Origin: Bacteroidetes bacterium B1(2017)
GTDB lineage: Bacteria > Bacteroidota > Bacteroidia > UKL13-3
NCBI GenBank assembly: GCA_002256395.1
Contig: NKJG01000001.1
Span: 1,302,001 to 1,366,000 of the forward strand
Length of the DNA: 64,000 nucleotides
Direction of reading: 5' to 3'
This document shows, piece by piece, positions 27,683 to 36,197 of the stretch; the stretch's first letter is position 1; the number at the start of each line of letters is the position of its first letter. The position numbers and the translations under genes were made by a program. Under the pieces are notes generated by a model that saw nothing but the letters and a program-made list of their open reading frames with translations, ran no database searches and was not told the origin of the DNA.

Positions 27683-27773
27683 TGTAATTTTTTTGTTAAG
27701 TACAAACCTTTTTACAATTGCTTTGACTATAGCTTAGGCCATAAAAATTAACTTACGGCCCTAAACGTACTAC

Positions 27774-28574
27774 ATGAAACGAAAATCATTACTATCACTT
27801 GCCTTATTGGCCTTAGTTGGAATAGGCATTCCAACCTTACAATCAACTCCTAATGGTGCCCCTTCTGATGGCAGAACAGGCTCTCCAGGCGATGGAGGCA
27901 AAACATGTTTTAGCGGAGGTTGTCATTCTGGAGCACCAACAGATGCAACAGGTATTATTAGTTCAAATGTTCCTGCCGAAGGATATACAGCAGGTACCAG
28001 CTATACCATTACCGTTACAGTTGATGGCGCTAATAGAAAAGGATTTTGTGTAAGTCCTCAGAAAACCGATGGCACCCAAATGGGAACATTAACAGCAGGA
28101 ACCGGCAATTTTGTATCGGGCAAATATGTTACACATTCGGTTTATAAAACAACTAGCCCTGCAGTTTGGACCTTTACTTGGGTAGCACCAGCAGCTGGTA
28201 GTGGACCAGTTGATTTTTACGGAGCCTTTGCTAATAGTACCTTTACCACACGTAAAACAAAGGTTACTATAAACGAAAAAGCCGCTTCTGGTATTAATGA
28301 AAATAATGGTTTAAACCATTTAAGCATTTACCCTAACCCACTTAGCTCTAGCGATATGCACATAGGCTTTGATTTGAAAAAACAAGCTCAAGTGCAAATT
28401 AGTTTATTGGATATGACTGGTAAAGAAGTAGCAGTATTAAAAGATGCGTACTTAACAAGTGGTGCTTTTGAAGAGCAATTTGCTTTGCCTACCCTTACTA
28501 ATGGAATTTATTTTGTAAGAATTCAGTCGAATCAAGATATTATTAATAGAAAAGTATTGGTTCAACAACCATAA
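27774..28574 (+). CDS. Choice-of-anchor V-type secreted protein with T9SS sorting domain
   Basis: 266 residues. Signal peptide (SLLSLALLALVGIGIPTLQS), then a short Gly-rich segment GAPSDGRTGSPGDGGKTC with Cys45, Cys50 and His51 in a CX4CH arrangement, followed by a beta-sandwich (about 60-170, AGTSYTITVTVDGANRKGFCVS, ending VDFYGAFANS). This matches the choice-of-anchor V domain found in surface proteins of Bacteroidota. Residues about 185-266 (LSIYPNPLSSSDMHIGF ... IYFVRIQSNQDIINRKVLVQ) are a type A T9SS sorting domain. Function is unknown; the cysteine-histidine cluster could bind haem or metal, or form a disulfide. Confidence 0.82.
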   Translation: MKRKSLLSLALLALVGIGIPTLQSTPNGAPSDGRTGSPGDGGKTCFSGGCHSGAPTDATGIISSNVPAEGYTAGTSYTITVTVDGANRKGFCVSPQKTDGTQMGTLTAGTGNFVSGKYVTHSVYKTTSPAVWTFTWVAPAAGSGPVDFYGAFANSTFTTRKTKVTINEKAASGINENNGLNHLSIYPNPLSSSDMHIGFDLKKQAQVQISLLDMTGKEVAVLKDAYLTSGAFEEQFALPTLTNGIYFVRIQSNQDIINRKVLVQQP

Positions 28575-28594
28575 GCTTTAAAGAACTTTTGGAG

Positions 28595-28636
28595 GCCTCT
28601 GTTTACCTTAGTGTAAACAGAGGCTTTCTTTTTTAT
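28595..28636 (+). terminator. Rho-independent terminator after the anchor-V gene
   Basis: A 12-base perfect stem (GCCTCTGTTTAC / GTAAACAGAGGC, 28595-28606 and 28613-28624) with a six-base loop, followed by TTTCTTTTTT. It is strong. Its T run is directly followed by a TACATTTG promoter element of the next gene. Confidence 0.88.
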
Positions 28637-28643
28637 ACATTTG
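28636..28643 (+). promoter_or_regulatory. -7 element before menE
   Basis: TACATTTG, exact TAnnTTTG match, beginning right behind the terminator T run and ending four bases before the menE ATG. No TTG was seen at the right distance, since that space is taken by the terminator stem. Confidence 0.4.
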
Positions 28644-28647
28644 CCTA

Positions 28648-29724
28648 ATGGCAATGCACATTTTTTTTGAAGCGAACCAATATTCTATACAAGAATTTGT
28701 AGCACTTAAGAGTGAGCAAACCTTTGTAATGCATGCTCAAAGTTTCCTGAAAAATTGGATCAGCAATTTGCCATTTACCTTTAATAGTTCGGGTAGTACA
28801 GGTACTCCAAAAACCTTAACATTTGCCAAGGAAAGCCTCTTAGAAAGTGCATTTGCAACTATACAAGCGCTGAACCTAAGTAACAATCCACAACATATTT
28901 TACTCTGCCTATCGGCCCAGTTTGTAGGTGGTGCAATGATGTTAGCTAGAGCATTGGCATTGGACTGCCCTATTACTATTTTGGAACCAAGTTCAAATGT
29001 GTTTTCAAAAATTGGTTCAGAGCACCCTTATACTTTTGCATCTTTTGTTCCCATGCAAATTATGAGCGAAGATTTTAATCTAGAATCATTTAAAAAAATA
29101 GAGGTGGTATTGATTGGTGGAACAAGTGTTTCAAAAGCATTAGAAGTACAGCTAAGTGCTTATCCAAATAGGGTGTATCATACCTATGGCATGAGCGAAA
29201 CCCTCTCGCATGTGGCACTTAAAAGATTTGGTTTAATGCAAGGTTATAAGGCTATTCAACCTTATTCAATTAACTTAAACCAGGATGGGTGTATACTAAT
29301 TACAAACACAAATAGCCAACAGATTATTAGCACGCATGATATTGGAGAATGGGTAGGAGAAAAAGAGTTTATTATTACAGGAAGAACAGATTTTATTATT
29401 AATAGTGGCGGACTTAAAATTAATCCCGAACCTATTGAAAAAATAGTGTGGGAATTTTTTGGTTCAGACCTACATGAAGTGTTTGTATTAGCAAAGGCAA
29501 AGCATACACTTTTAGGTGAAGAAGCCATACTTGTTGGTACAAGAAGTATAGATGAAAAAGAGCTCTTCTTGCTCAAAGAATATCTAAGTGCGAGAGGTTT
29601 TAAAAAAGAAGCGCCGAAACGATATTCTAGAATAAATCAAATTCCGCTTACACTAAACGGTAAATTGAATCGTTTGAAAGTAAATGAATGGCTTGATAGT
29701 CAGTTGTTTTTGGGGAATTTGTAA
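28648..29724 (+). CDS. menE: AMP-binding enzyme, probable o-succinylbenzoate-CoA ligase
   Basis: 358 residues, the short form of MenE usual in Bacteroidota. The adenylation signature is NSSGSTGTPKTL (residues 46-57); YGMSET (180-185) is the acyl-adenylate motif and GRTDFIINSGGLKINPEPIE (from about 246) the hinge and C-terminal part, ending RINQIPLTLNGKLNR with the catalytic Lys region. MenE converts o-succinylbenzoate to its CoA ester in menaquinone synthesis. The end of an isochorismate synthase gene lies 34 kb away in the same window, consistent with a complete menaquinone route but not a men operon. Other AMP-binding functions remain possible because no men gene is adjacent. Confidence 0.78.
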   Translation: MAMHIFFEANQYSIQEFVALKSEQTFVMHAQSFLKNWISNLPFTFNSSGSTGTPKTLTFAKESLLESAFATIQALNLSNNPQHILLCLSAQFVGGAMMLARALALDCPITILEPSSNVFSKIGSEHPYTFASFVPMQIMSEDFNLESFKKIEVVLIGGTSVSKALEVQLSAYPNRVYHTYGMSETLSHVALKRFGLMQGYKAIQPYSINLNQDGCILITNTNSQQIISTHDIGEWVGEKEFIITGRTDFIINSGGLKINPEPIEKIVWEFFGSDLHEVFVLAKAKHTLLGEEAILVGTRSIDEKELFLLKEYLSARGFKKEAPKRYSRINQIPLTLNGKLNRLKVNEWLDSQLFLGNL

Positions 29725-29742
29725 AGAATAACAAAAACATGA

Positions 29743-29771
29743 TTGAGAAGTCAAGGGTTTTTATAATTTCG
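29743..29771 (+). promoter_or_regulatory. Promoter of the DUF2795 gene
   Basis: TTG, 18 bases, TAATTTCG; seven of eight -7 bases match. It is 22 bases before the ATG at 29794. Confidence 0.55.
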
Positions 29772-29793
29772 CGTAAAATTAAACAGAAAACGT

Positions 29794-30015
29794 ATGTACT
29801 GGACATTAGAACTTGCCTCTTATTTAGATGATGCACCGTGGCCTGCAACAAAAGATGAATTAATTGATTATGCAATCCGTTCGGGTGCACCTTTAGAAGT
29901 AATAGAAAACCTTCAAGAATTGGAAGATGATGGAGAGCCTTTTGAAACAATAGAAGAGATTTGGCCAGATTATCCAACCAACGAAGATTATTTTTACAAC
30001 GAAGACGAATTATAA
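29794..30015 (+). CDS. DUF2795 family small protein
   Basis: 73 residues. MYWTLELASYLDDAPWPATKDELIDYAIRSGAP followed by EVIENLQELEDDGEPFETIEEIWPDYP matches the DUF2795 family, whose small acidic proteins are widespread in Bacteroidota. It has no signal peptide and is cytosolic. Very acidic C-terminal half (DEDEL end). The stop overlaps the convergent Fic-like gene by six bases. Role unknown. Confidence 0.85.
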   Translation: MYWTLELASYLDDAPWPATKDELIDYAIRSGAPLEVIENLQELEDDGEPFETIEEIWPDYPTNEDYFYNEDEL

Positions 30016-31182
30016 TTCATCTGTTGCCTCAATGGCTTCGCTAGAATTTTGAACAACGAAATCCGCCTGGTATTTTTCCAGTAGCGGATTTCCTTTTTCA
30101 TGTAGGTTAATGCAGTATCTTAATCCTGCACCCGCTCCAATAGATTTAACTAAACCTAAATCTAATAACAATTGAAAATCGCGCTGAATAGTTTTACGGT
30201 TACAATCAAATTCATTTACCAATTCTTTGGTAGAAATAAAACCTCGGTGTTGAACAATATACATGATTAGCTTTTGCCTTTTGTTAAGGATGCTATCATC
30301 AATTTCTTTTAATTTATAGCCACGCTCAAAAACATAGTTCATAATGTTTTTCTGACGCGGGTTTAGTTTTTCAAAATCTACCTGATTTCTAAAATAGTTG
30401 CGGAACAAATCTTTTAATCGACCCAATTGCACTTGTTGTAATTGCAAGCCAAAGGTAATTTGCTCATTTAGGCTATTTTCTTCGCCTTGTATTGCATGAT
30501 TTACTATTTGGTCGTATTCTATCTTGTTAATGTAAATCTCGTGCTCTAAGCTCATTAAACCAAACATGTCCATTTTGTGTTTGCGCAGCCAAAACAATTG
30601 CATTAGGCTCGCAAATTTAGATTTGCACTCGCTAAATAATGGAATAGACATAAGTCTAAAGTGCAACATCCAAGCTTGAATAATTGGATGGAACTCGGTA
30701 TCTGTATTTAAAAACTCAAACAGATTCTCTAATTCAATCTCACTTTCCATGCTCAAATGCTCTGGTAAACGAGCTACTTGCGACGAGAATAAATTTACTT
30801 CACTTGTATTTTGGTATAGGTCTTCGAGCAATACTTTTTTAAGTTGGTATAAAAACGGTATACTTAATCGTTCATGCAATTGCTCATCAATAAACTGTTC
30901 GGCTTTTTGGTATTGTTCAACGGACCTTTCGGCCATGTTTGAGGCTCTTAGATTTTTATTTACAAGGTATTTTACGGTTTTTATTTCAAGCAAATTATTA
31001 TCCAATGCGTTTGCATAATAATTTCTAAGGATGGCGCTATTTACCTTTTCAATGTTTCTGATAGTATCTGGAAGATCTATAAACTCATAAATTTTGCAAA
31101 GCTCTAGTTGTTCTTGCACGCATTGCAAGAAAGCTTCGTCTATAGAAATATTCGGTTCGTATTTATTAATCAGTATCATCAC
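30010..31182 (-). CDS. Fic-fold protein without catalytic motif, with C-terminal winged helix
   Basis: 390 residues. The middle region (about 50-240) has the helical order of Fic proteins: an N-terminal helix block (VNSAILRNYYANALDNNLLE), then LYQLKKVLLEDLY, LENLFEFLN and the segment before the active site FHPIIQAWMLHFRLMSI. Where Fic enzymes have HPFxDGNGR, this protein has IPLFSECKSK (180-189), so AMP transfer is not expected. The C-terminal part (about 298-357, ISTKELVNEFDCNRKTIQRDFQLLLDLGLV) is a DeoR-like winged helix. It is probably a transcription regulator whose Fic fold acts as a sensing or dimer domain; the family link is inferred from pattern. Confidence 0.65.
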   Translation of the reverse strand: MMILINKYEPNISIDEAFLQCVQEQLELCKIYEFIDLPDTIRNIEKVNSAILRNYYANALDNNLLEIKTVKYLVNKNLRASNMAERSVEQYQKAEQFIDEQLHERLSIPFLYQLKKVLLEDLYQNTSEVNLFSSQVARLPEHLSMESEIELENLFEFLNTDTEFHPIIQAWMLHFRLMSIPLFSECKSKFASLMQLFWLRKHKMDMFGLMSLEHEIYINKIEYDQIVNHAIQGEENSLNEQITFGLQLQQVQLGRLKDLFRNYFRNQVDFEKLNPRQKNIMNYVFERGYKLKEIDDSILNKRQKLIMYIVQHRGFISTKELVNEFDCNRKTIQRDFQLLLDLGLVKSIGAGAGLRYCINLHEKGNPLLEKYQADFVVQNSSEAIEATDEL

Positions 31183-31275
31183 CCACGAAACTAAGCCGAA
31201 AAGTGAAGCACTTTACAGGGCTCCATTTTACCCGAATGGTGGATTACGTAACTAAGCCTTCCTTTTGATGCAATA

Positions 31276-31315
31276 AAAAAGCCGAGTGCTTAGGTAATTA
31301 AGCATCCCGGCTTTT
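31276..31315 (-). terminator. Terminator of the GT2 / methyltransferase / GT-C operon
   Basis: On the minus strand a hairpin with stem arms AAAAGCCGGGATGCTTA and its near-perfect complement is followed by TTTTTTATTG. It lies 55 bases after the stop of the 976-residue protein. Confidence 0.82.
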
Positions 31316-31369
31316 ATGTGAAAAATAGACAACCTATTAATTTACTGTTAATAAATGCATTTATAAGTG

Positions 31370-34300
31370 TTACTGTCCACCTAATGCACGATAGCGTTCT
31401 GTGCATTGTGCCGCACGCGAATCGCCCATTTTAGTGAATACGTTTGCTAGATCGCCCCAAGCCTGTGCCATGTTTGGATTTAGGGAAATTGCCAATTGAT
31501 AGTTCTCAGATGATTTTTGTAGGTTACCCGTTACATCATATGATTTACCTAAGTAATAGTATACTTCTGGTATACTTGCATTATGCTTTACAGCCATTTC
31601 TAATTGCTTAATGGCATTTTGGTAATCACTTAAATTTAAATACGCTAGAGCTGAGTAATAATAGCTTTCAGTAACATTTTCTTTATAGGCAGTACTCTTA
31701 GCAAACATTTCTGTTGCTTTTTGGAACTGTTTTTTATTAAAGTAAACCAAGCCCATATTACTGTAAGCAGTAAAGTTTTCAGGATAAATCTCGATAGCTT
31801 TTTTAAGCATTAATTCTGCACTATCCATGCGTCCTCTGTTAATTAGAGAGAAGCCTAACATACGCCAGGTTTCTTCGTCTTTAGGAGCATAGCGCACCGC
31901 GTTTTCAAAATAATAAATCGCCGAGTCGAAATTTTGTTTATCAGTAGCTAAATACCCCAAAGGCATATTATAATTTTCGCGCTTCACAACAGCCGCCAAT
32001 GGAACGCCATCAGCCTCTACTGTGTATACCGTTCCTTTTGGAGGAAAGGACCCATTTTGCAATTCGTTTTTAGAGAAGGTACGTGTGGTTAGAATTAAAT
32101 AATCCCAAGCCATTTTTTGTTCTTCTGTTTCTCTTGTCCAAACAAAATTTAAACGAGGGTTTATTTGATGAGCCCAATAACTAGCAGTGGTTGTTTCATT
32201 ATTAATACCAATTAACAAACTGTCTTTTGGGTGTTGTTTGGCAATCCATTCGGCAGCTTCGCGGCAAGAGTTACTATAATAATCGGTTTCGTAATTACCA
32301 TATGCTCCTTTTAAACCTCCCGTTAATTCATTGAAATAAACATATTCGTTCGGGTGGTTTTGTGCAATCCAAACAGCTGGCTTAGCATACAAAACTAGTA
32401 AAACTAGGGCTGAACCAAGGGCTATAGGTTTCTTTAGAGTAAACAAATAATCGAAGGCAATAGCTGCCAATGGAACAGCAAAAGGCAAAACAAATAAATA
32501 ATGGCGCCATCCATTATAGTAATTTAAGTTGCTATACTCGGCATATAAAATTGGAAAGAATAACATAAACACCAACATTAGCCAAATACCAACACCTATG
32601 CGCTTGGTTAATGGTTTAAATAGTGCAATGGATAAGGCAACACCTAAAAGTAAATACAATGGATTACCCATTCCCAAAAACTTAAATACATAATACCAAG
32701 GTGCGGCAGTTAACATATACATTCTTTTGCCTTCAAACAACTCCACATTATTGGTATAAAAGGCATTTTCAGATGCTTTGGTAAATGCTTGAATTGGGTG
32801 CTTAAAAGGATTGTCTAATGCATATGGCCAAAGCAGAATTCCAAGTATATAGCCAATAACAGCTACGATAATAAATATTTTGGCATAAGGTAAAATTAGG
32901 CTCGCTGGCTTGGTGGTTTTGCTTCTAAACTTATCCAACCAATTTACTCCTAGAAATAATCCTAAATAGGCCACAATTAAAAATGCACCCACACGCGAGG
33001 CAATGCCAATACCAATACCTGCAGCTAACCAAAACAAATCCCTAAATTTAGGTTTTGGCAAACTTCGCATTACCTTAATCATAAAATATCCTGCAAATGC
33101 AAAGCCTGTTGCAAAAGGTATATCTGTGGGGTTGTTCATACTATGACCTAACCAACCAGGGTTTAAATACATAAACAAGAGAGCCATTAAAGCAGCGCGC
33201 CATCCTGCTAATTCAAAGGCTATTAAAGAAACAAAAATGAGGCCTAATAAACCATATAATGAATTAATAAAATGCCTTGTTTCAAACACTCCTGTTCCGC
33301 ACCAATTATAGGCAAAGGCCGCCACTGTGTTCATTTGCTCGCCATAAAACCGATAGGCTTGGCGTATGTATTCACCACTGTTTTGAGGCTCAGCTAAGGC
33401 AGCCGTATCGCTTCCAAAGGTGCTTAAATAAGTATAGGCTAATTGCGAGTAATCGTTATGCGCTTTTTCATCCCAGGTGCTACCATAATCTTGGCTCAAA
33501 ATAGGCATAGTAAACAATGCCATTAAGAAGAGTGCAAAATAGGCAAACCTATACATCGGGTGATTGCCATCGGACCAACTAGCGCGGTTTAATTTAGTTT
33601 GGAAAAAGGCATCTTTAATAAAATACTGAAACCTTAAACTAAAAATAGAAGTTAGGGCTGAACCCAATGAAAAGCGTGGTCTGTTATCGGCTGGAATAGC
33701 TAATTCTACTAGCTCTAATTTAGCTTGAGAGGCAAGGTTAAGTGTTTGAATGTAGCTGTTTGCACTTGCTAATGTACCTTCTAAGGCCTCAGCAATTGCT
33801 TGCGTTTTACCACAAAGTACTCCACTATTTGCATCTGTTAATTGAACAGGTGTAAACAAGCGTGTAATTGAGTTTGCAGCTTTAATTCCAAAGGGTATTT
33901 TTATCTTACTGCCTTTTGCTATATGGTTTTGTGTGCCAACAAAAAGGGTGTTTAATCCAAATGATTTTTTAGCCGCATGTATGCTCTGAACCAAATTTCC
34001 AGGTGAAGCAATTGGTTGATATAATACTACTAAGGTAGCTCCTTGAGCCTGTTTAAGTATGCTAGCAAAGTTTTGGTTCAAACTTTCTGTATCAACAAAT
34101 ACCTGCTCTTTTATTTTTCCTTTCTGAACCCAATCCAAGATGTTTTTTTCTGAACTTGAAGTTTTAACAAGTAGTAAAAATTCTATTTCTTGTTTGGTTT
34201 TGCTAAGATATTGATGAATAGAATCCCAGTATGCTTTATCGGCATTTCTGGCATCCACCAATATGCTCATTTTATTTTCAGATAAGGTGTTTGTTTCCAT
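31370..34300 (-). CDS. Multi-domain membrane glycosyltransferase (GT-C type) with GT2-like N-terminus and TPR tail
   Basis: 976 residues. About 1-225 is a soluble Rossmann-like region resembling a GT2 domain but with no DxD motif. Residues about 240-770 form a multi-pass GT-C/PMT (GT39-like) membrane domain; its first periplasmic loop carries the acidic pair TWDEKAHNDYS (about 275-285), and an NPTDIPFATGFAF block follows. The last 190 residues are five TPR repeats (YFENAVRYAPKDEETWRMLG, ELMLKKAIEIYPENFTAYSN and so on), predicted in the periplasm. It probably moves a sugar from a polyprenyl-phosphate donor onto a protein or lipid. Last gene of a three-gene operon that starts with a polyprenyl-phosphate GT2. 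Confidence 0.78.
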   Translation of the reverse strand: METNTLSENKMSILVDARNADKAYWDSIHQYLSKTKQEIEFLLLVKTSSSEKNILDWVQKGKIKEQVFVDTESLNQNFASILKQAQGATLVVLYQPIASPGNLVQSIHAAKKSFGLNTLFVGTQNHIAKGSKIKIPFGIKAANSITRLFTPVQLTDANSGVLCGKTQAIAEALEGTLASANSYIQTLNLASQAKLELVELAIPADNRPRFSLGSALTSIFSLRFQYFIKDAFFQTKLNRASWSDGNHPMYRFAYFALFLMALFTMPILSQDYGSTWDEKAHNDYSQLAYTYLSTFGSDTAALAEPQNSGEYIRQAYRFYGEQMNTVAAFAYNWCGTGVFETRHFINSLYGLLGLIFVSLIAFELAGWRAALMALLFMYLNPGWLGHSMNNPTDIPFATGFAFAGYFMIKVMRSLPKPKFRDLFWLAAGIGIGIASRVGAFLIVAYLGLFLGVNWLDKFRSKTTKPASLILPYAKIFIIVAVIGYILGILLWPYALDNPFKHPIQAFTKASENAFYTNNVELFEGKRMYMLTAAPWYYVFKFLGMGNPLYLLLGVALSIALFKPLTKRIGVGIWLMLVFMLFFPILYAEYSNLNYYNGWRHYLFVLPFAVPLAAIAFDYLFTLKKPIALGSALVLLVLYAKPAVWIAQNHPNEYVYFNELTGGLKGAYGNYETDYYSNSCREAAEWIAKQHPKDSLLIGINNETTTASYWAHQINPRLNFVWTRETEEQKMAWDYLILTTRTFSKNELQNGSFPPKGTVYTVEADGVPLAAVVKRENYNMPLGYLATDKQNFDSAIYYFENAVRYAPKDEETWRMLGFSLINRGRMDSAELMLKKAIEIYPENFTAYSNMGLVYFNKKQFQKATEMFAKSTAYKENVTESYYYSALAYLNLSDYQNAIKQLEMAVKHNASIPEVYYYLGKSYDVTGNLQKSSENYQLAISLNPNMAQAWGDLANVFTKMGDSRAAQCTERYRALGGQ

Positions 34301-34323
34301 ATTAAATAGGGTTTGCGAAGCAA

Positions 34324-34872
34324 TTATAAGCGTTCAAAAACAAATAGATTATTTAGTCCTAGTTGAAAGGTTTCTTTATGTAATAATTTAAAATGAGGAG
34401 CGGCAAAAATACGCTCTGTATCTTCTGGCTTATAGCCATAGTGTTCTTCTAAACTCATGCCTTCTATAAGGCGAAATTTTAAGAGAACTTCTAAAACGGT
34501 ATCTACTTGGGGCGAAGGCACGGTAATTATTAATCGCCCTTTTGGATTTAAATAGGCAAAACAATCTTTGGCCAATTGCTCTTGTTGGCTGGTTGGTATG
34601 TGTTCTAAAACCGCTAAAAGAGTTATGGCATCAAAGGTTTCGCCTTTTGGACAGGCATCTGGAAAATACCCTGGATACAATTTATAAAAGCCACCATCTA
34701 TAACTTGGTTCAGCGTAGGGTCAACCCCTAGCCCTTTTGAAATATGGCCTTTCCAGCGTTCAAACATTACGCCATCTACACTACCAATATCTAAAACCGA
34801 ATTGTTTTTTTGAACAAATTTTCGGGCTTTTTTAATTCTTACTCCTTGTAAATATTTGTCTAATGCTTTCAT
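34324..34872 (-). CDS. Class I SAM-dependent methyltransferase
   Basis: 182 residues. Motif I is SVLDIGSVDGVMFERW (near residue 25), post-motif I is GLGVDPTL, and later ITLLAVLEHIPTSQQ and the GRLIITVPSPQVD strand are typical of class I methyltransferases. It lies between the GT2 (15 bases) and the GT-C gene (23 bases) in one operon, so it may methylate a lipid-linked sugar or a related envelope substrate; the acceptor cannot be read from sequence. Confidence 0.85.
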   Translation of the reverse strand: MKALDKYLQGVRIKKARKFVQKNNSVLDIGSVDGVMFERWKGHISKGLGVDPTLNQVIDGGFYKLYPGYFPDACPKGETFDAITLLAVLEHIPTSQQEQLAKDCFAYLNPKGRLIITVPSPQVDTVLEVLLKFRLIEGMSLEEHYGYKPEDTERIFAAPHFKLLHKETFQLGLNNLFVFERL

Positions 34873-34887
34873 TAAAAATGCCTGATA

Positions 34888-36054
34888 TTATTTTTTGTTA
34901 ACAGAAAGTACGCTCAATAAAAAGCTCGATAATACTGTTTGTAAGCCAATAATAATGGCCACCACACTTGGTATTACAATGCGCAATATTTGGGAGTAAT
35001 CTAATTGTCCAAAATGGCTTTGTTCCCAAACATAAACCGAGTAAAAGGTTCCGCCCAAACCGGCACATAAAATTAAGAAACCAATAATTAAACCCAATTC
35101 TAAACTTACAATATCGGTAGCTCTATTGAGTGAGTCTTTGGCGGGTAAGAAGCCTGCTTGAACCGCATAGGCTCGAGTAAATATTCCAAAACTAACAGCC
35201 TGATAGCCCACAATAATGAAGGCTCCAGCATATAGCAAGGTATTGGTATCAAAATAAACTTGGTTAAACATACCTACTGGTCCTTGAACAATTAAAATGC
35301 TCATCACAAAACCTAAAAGCATCAAAAATAAACCTGGGTATAAAAAGAGCCAGCGTGGACTATAAATCAGCAAAAACCGTAAATGTCTCCAGCCATCGCG
35401 CCAAGTGCGCAAGTGAGGAGGACGACTTCGGCCATCTTTTCGAAGAGTGGTTGGAACCTCAGTTATATTCAATTTGAAAATGGTCGCCTTCACAACCATT
35501 TCGCTCGCAAACTCCATCCCAGTAGTTTTTAAATCGAGTAAGCTTACTATATCTTGTCTAAAGCCTCTAAGACCACAATGAAAATCGGCAACGGGGCATT
35601 TAAAGAACAAGCGGCCAATAAAAGAAAGTACTGGATTTCCTAAATACCTATGTAAAAAAGGCATGGCGCCTTCTTCAATTCCTCCCTTAAAACGGTTACC
35701 CATAACAAGGTCTTTGCCATTTCTAAGTTCATTTACAAATAGGGTAAGGTTGCCAAAATCGTAGCTATCATCGCTATCGCCCATAATTACGTATTTGCCT
35801 TTGGCTGCTTCAATGGCACCCATAAGCGCACTGCCATAGCCCTTGCGAGGCACAGCAATAACACGTGCTCCAAGCTTTTCGGCCATTTGTTGCGAACCAT
35901 CTGTGCTACCATTATCGCCAATTACTACCTCGCCATTTACTTGGTTTGCCTTCATCCAAGCAAAAGCCTTTTGAATGCAAATTTCAATGGTTTCGGCCTC
36001 GTTTAAGCAAGGCATTACAACACTCAGTTCTATTTGGTTAGTTTCGGTATTCAT
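34888..36054 (-). CDS. Glycosyltransferase family 2, dolichyl/polyprenyl-phosphate type
   Basis: 388 residues. An active-looking GT2 domain: VVMPCLNEAETIE at the start, VIGDNGSTDGSQQ, GYGSALMGAIEAAKGKYVIMGDSDDSYDF with the DxD-type GDSDDS at residues 92-97, and the WRHLRFLLIYSP end of the domain. Four hydrophobic helices follow (about 240-385). This is the layout of enzymes that charge a polyprenyl phosphate with hexose (DPM synthase or ArnC/GtrB type). It heads the operon with a GT-C enzyme that would use such a donor, which is a coherent pairing. Confidence 0.88.
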   Translation of the reverse strand: MNTETNQIELSVVMPCLNEAETIEICIQKAFAWMKANQVNGEVVIGDNGSTDGSQQMAEKLGARVIAVPRKGYGSALMGAIEAAKGKYVIMGDSDDSYDFGNLTLFVNELRNGKDLVMGNRFKGGIEEGAMPFLHRYLGNPVLSFIGRLFFKCPVADFHCGLRGFRQDIVSLLDLKTTGMEFASEMVVKATIFKLNITEVPTTLRKDGRSRPPHLRTWRDGWRHLRFLLIYSPRWLFLYPGLFLMLLGFVMSILIVQGPVGMFNQVYFDTNTLLYAGAFIIVGYQAVSFGIFTRAYAVQAGFLPAKDSLNRATDIVSLELGLIIGFLILCAGLGGTFYSVYVWEQSHFGQLDYSQILRIVIPSVVAIIIGLQTVLSSFLLSVLSVNKK

Positions 36055-36070
36055 TTAATAGGGAGAGTTG

Positions 36071-36101
36071 CGAAAATAATTAATTATGGCAGTTCGCCCA
36101 A
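36071..36101 (-). promoter_or_regulatory. Promoter of the GT2 operon
   Basis: On the minus strand TTG, 20 bases, TATTTTCG; seven of eight -7 bases match at ideal spacing. It lies 17 bases before the ATG at 36054. Confidence 0.6.
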
Positions 36102-36197
36102 TTAGTTGGTATAACTTTTATGAGTTTCATAAAATGTTTTGATTTTCTAGGGCAAATCTGCATCTTGCTACCTCATTAATCCATTGAGTTTGAACAT

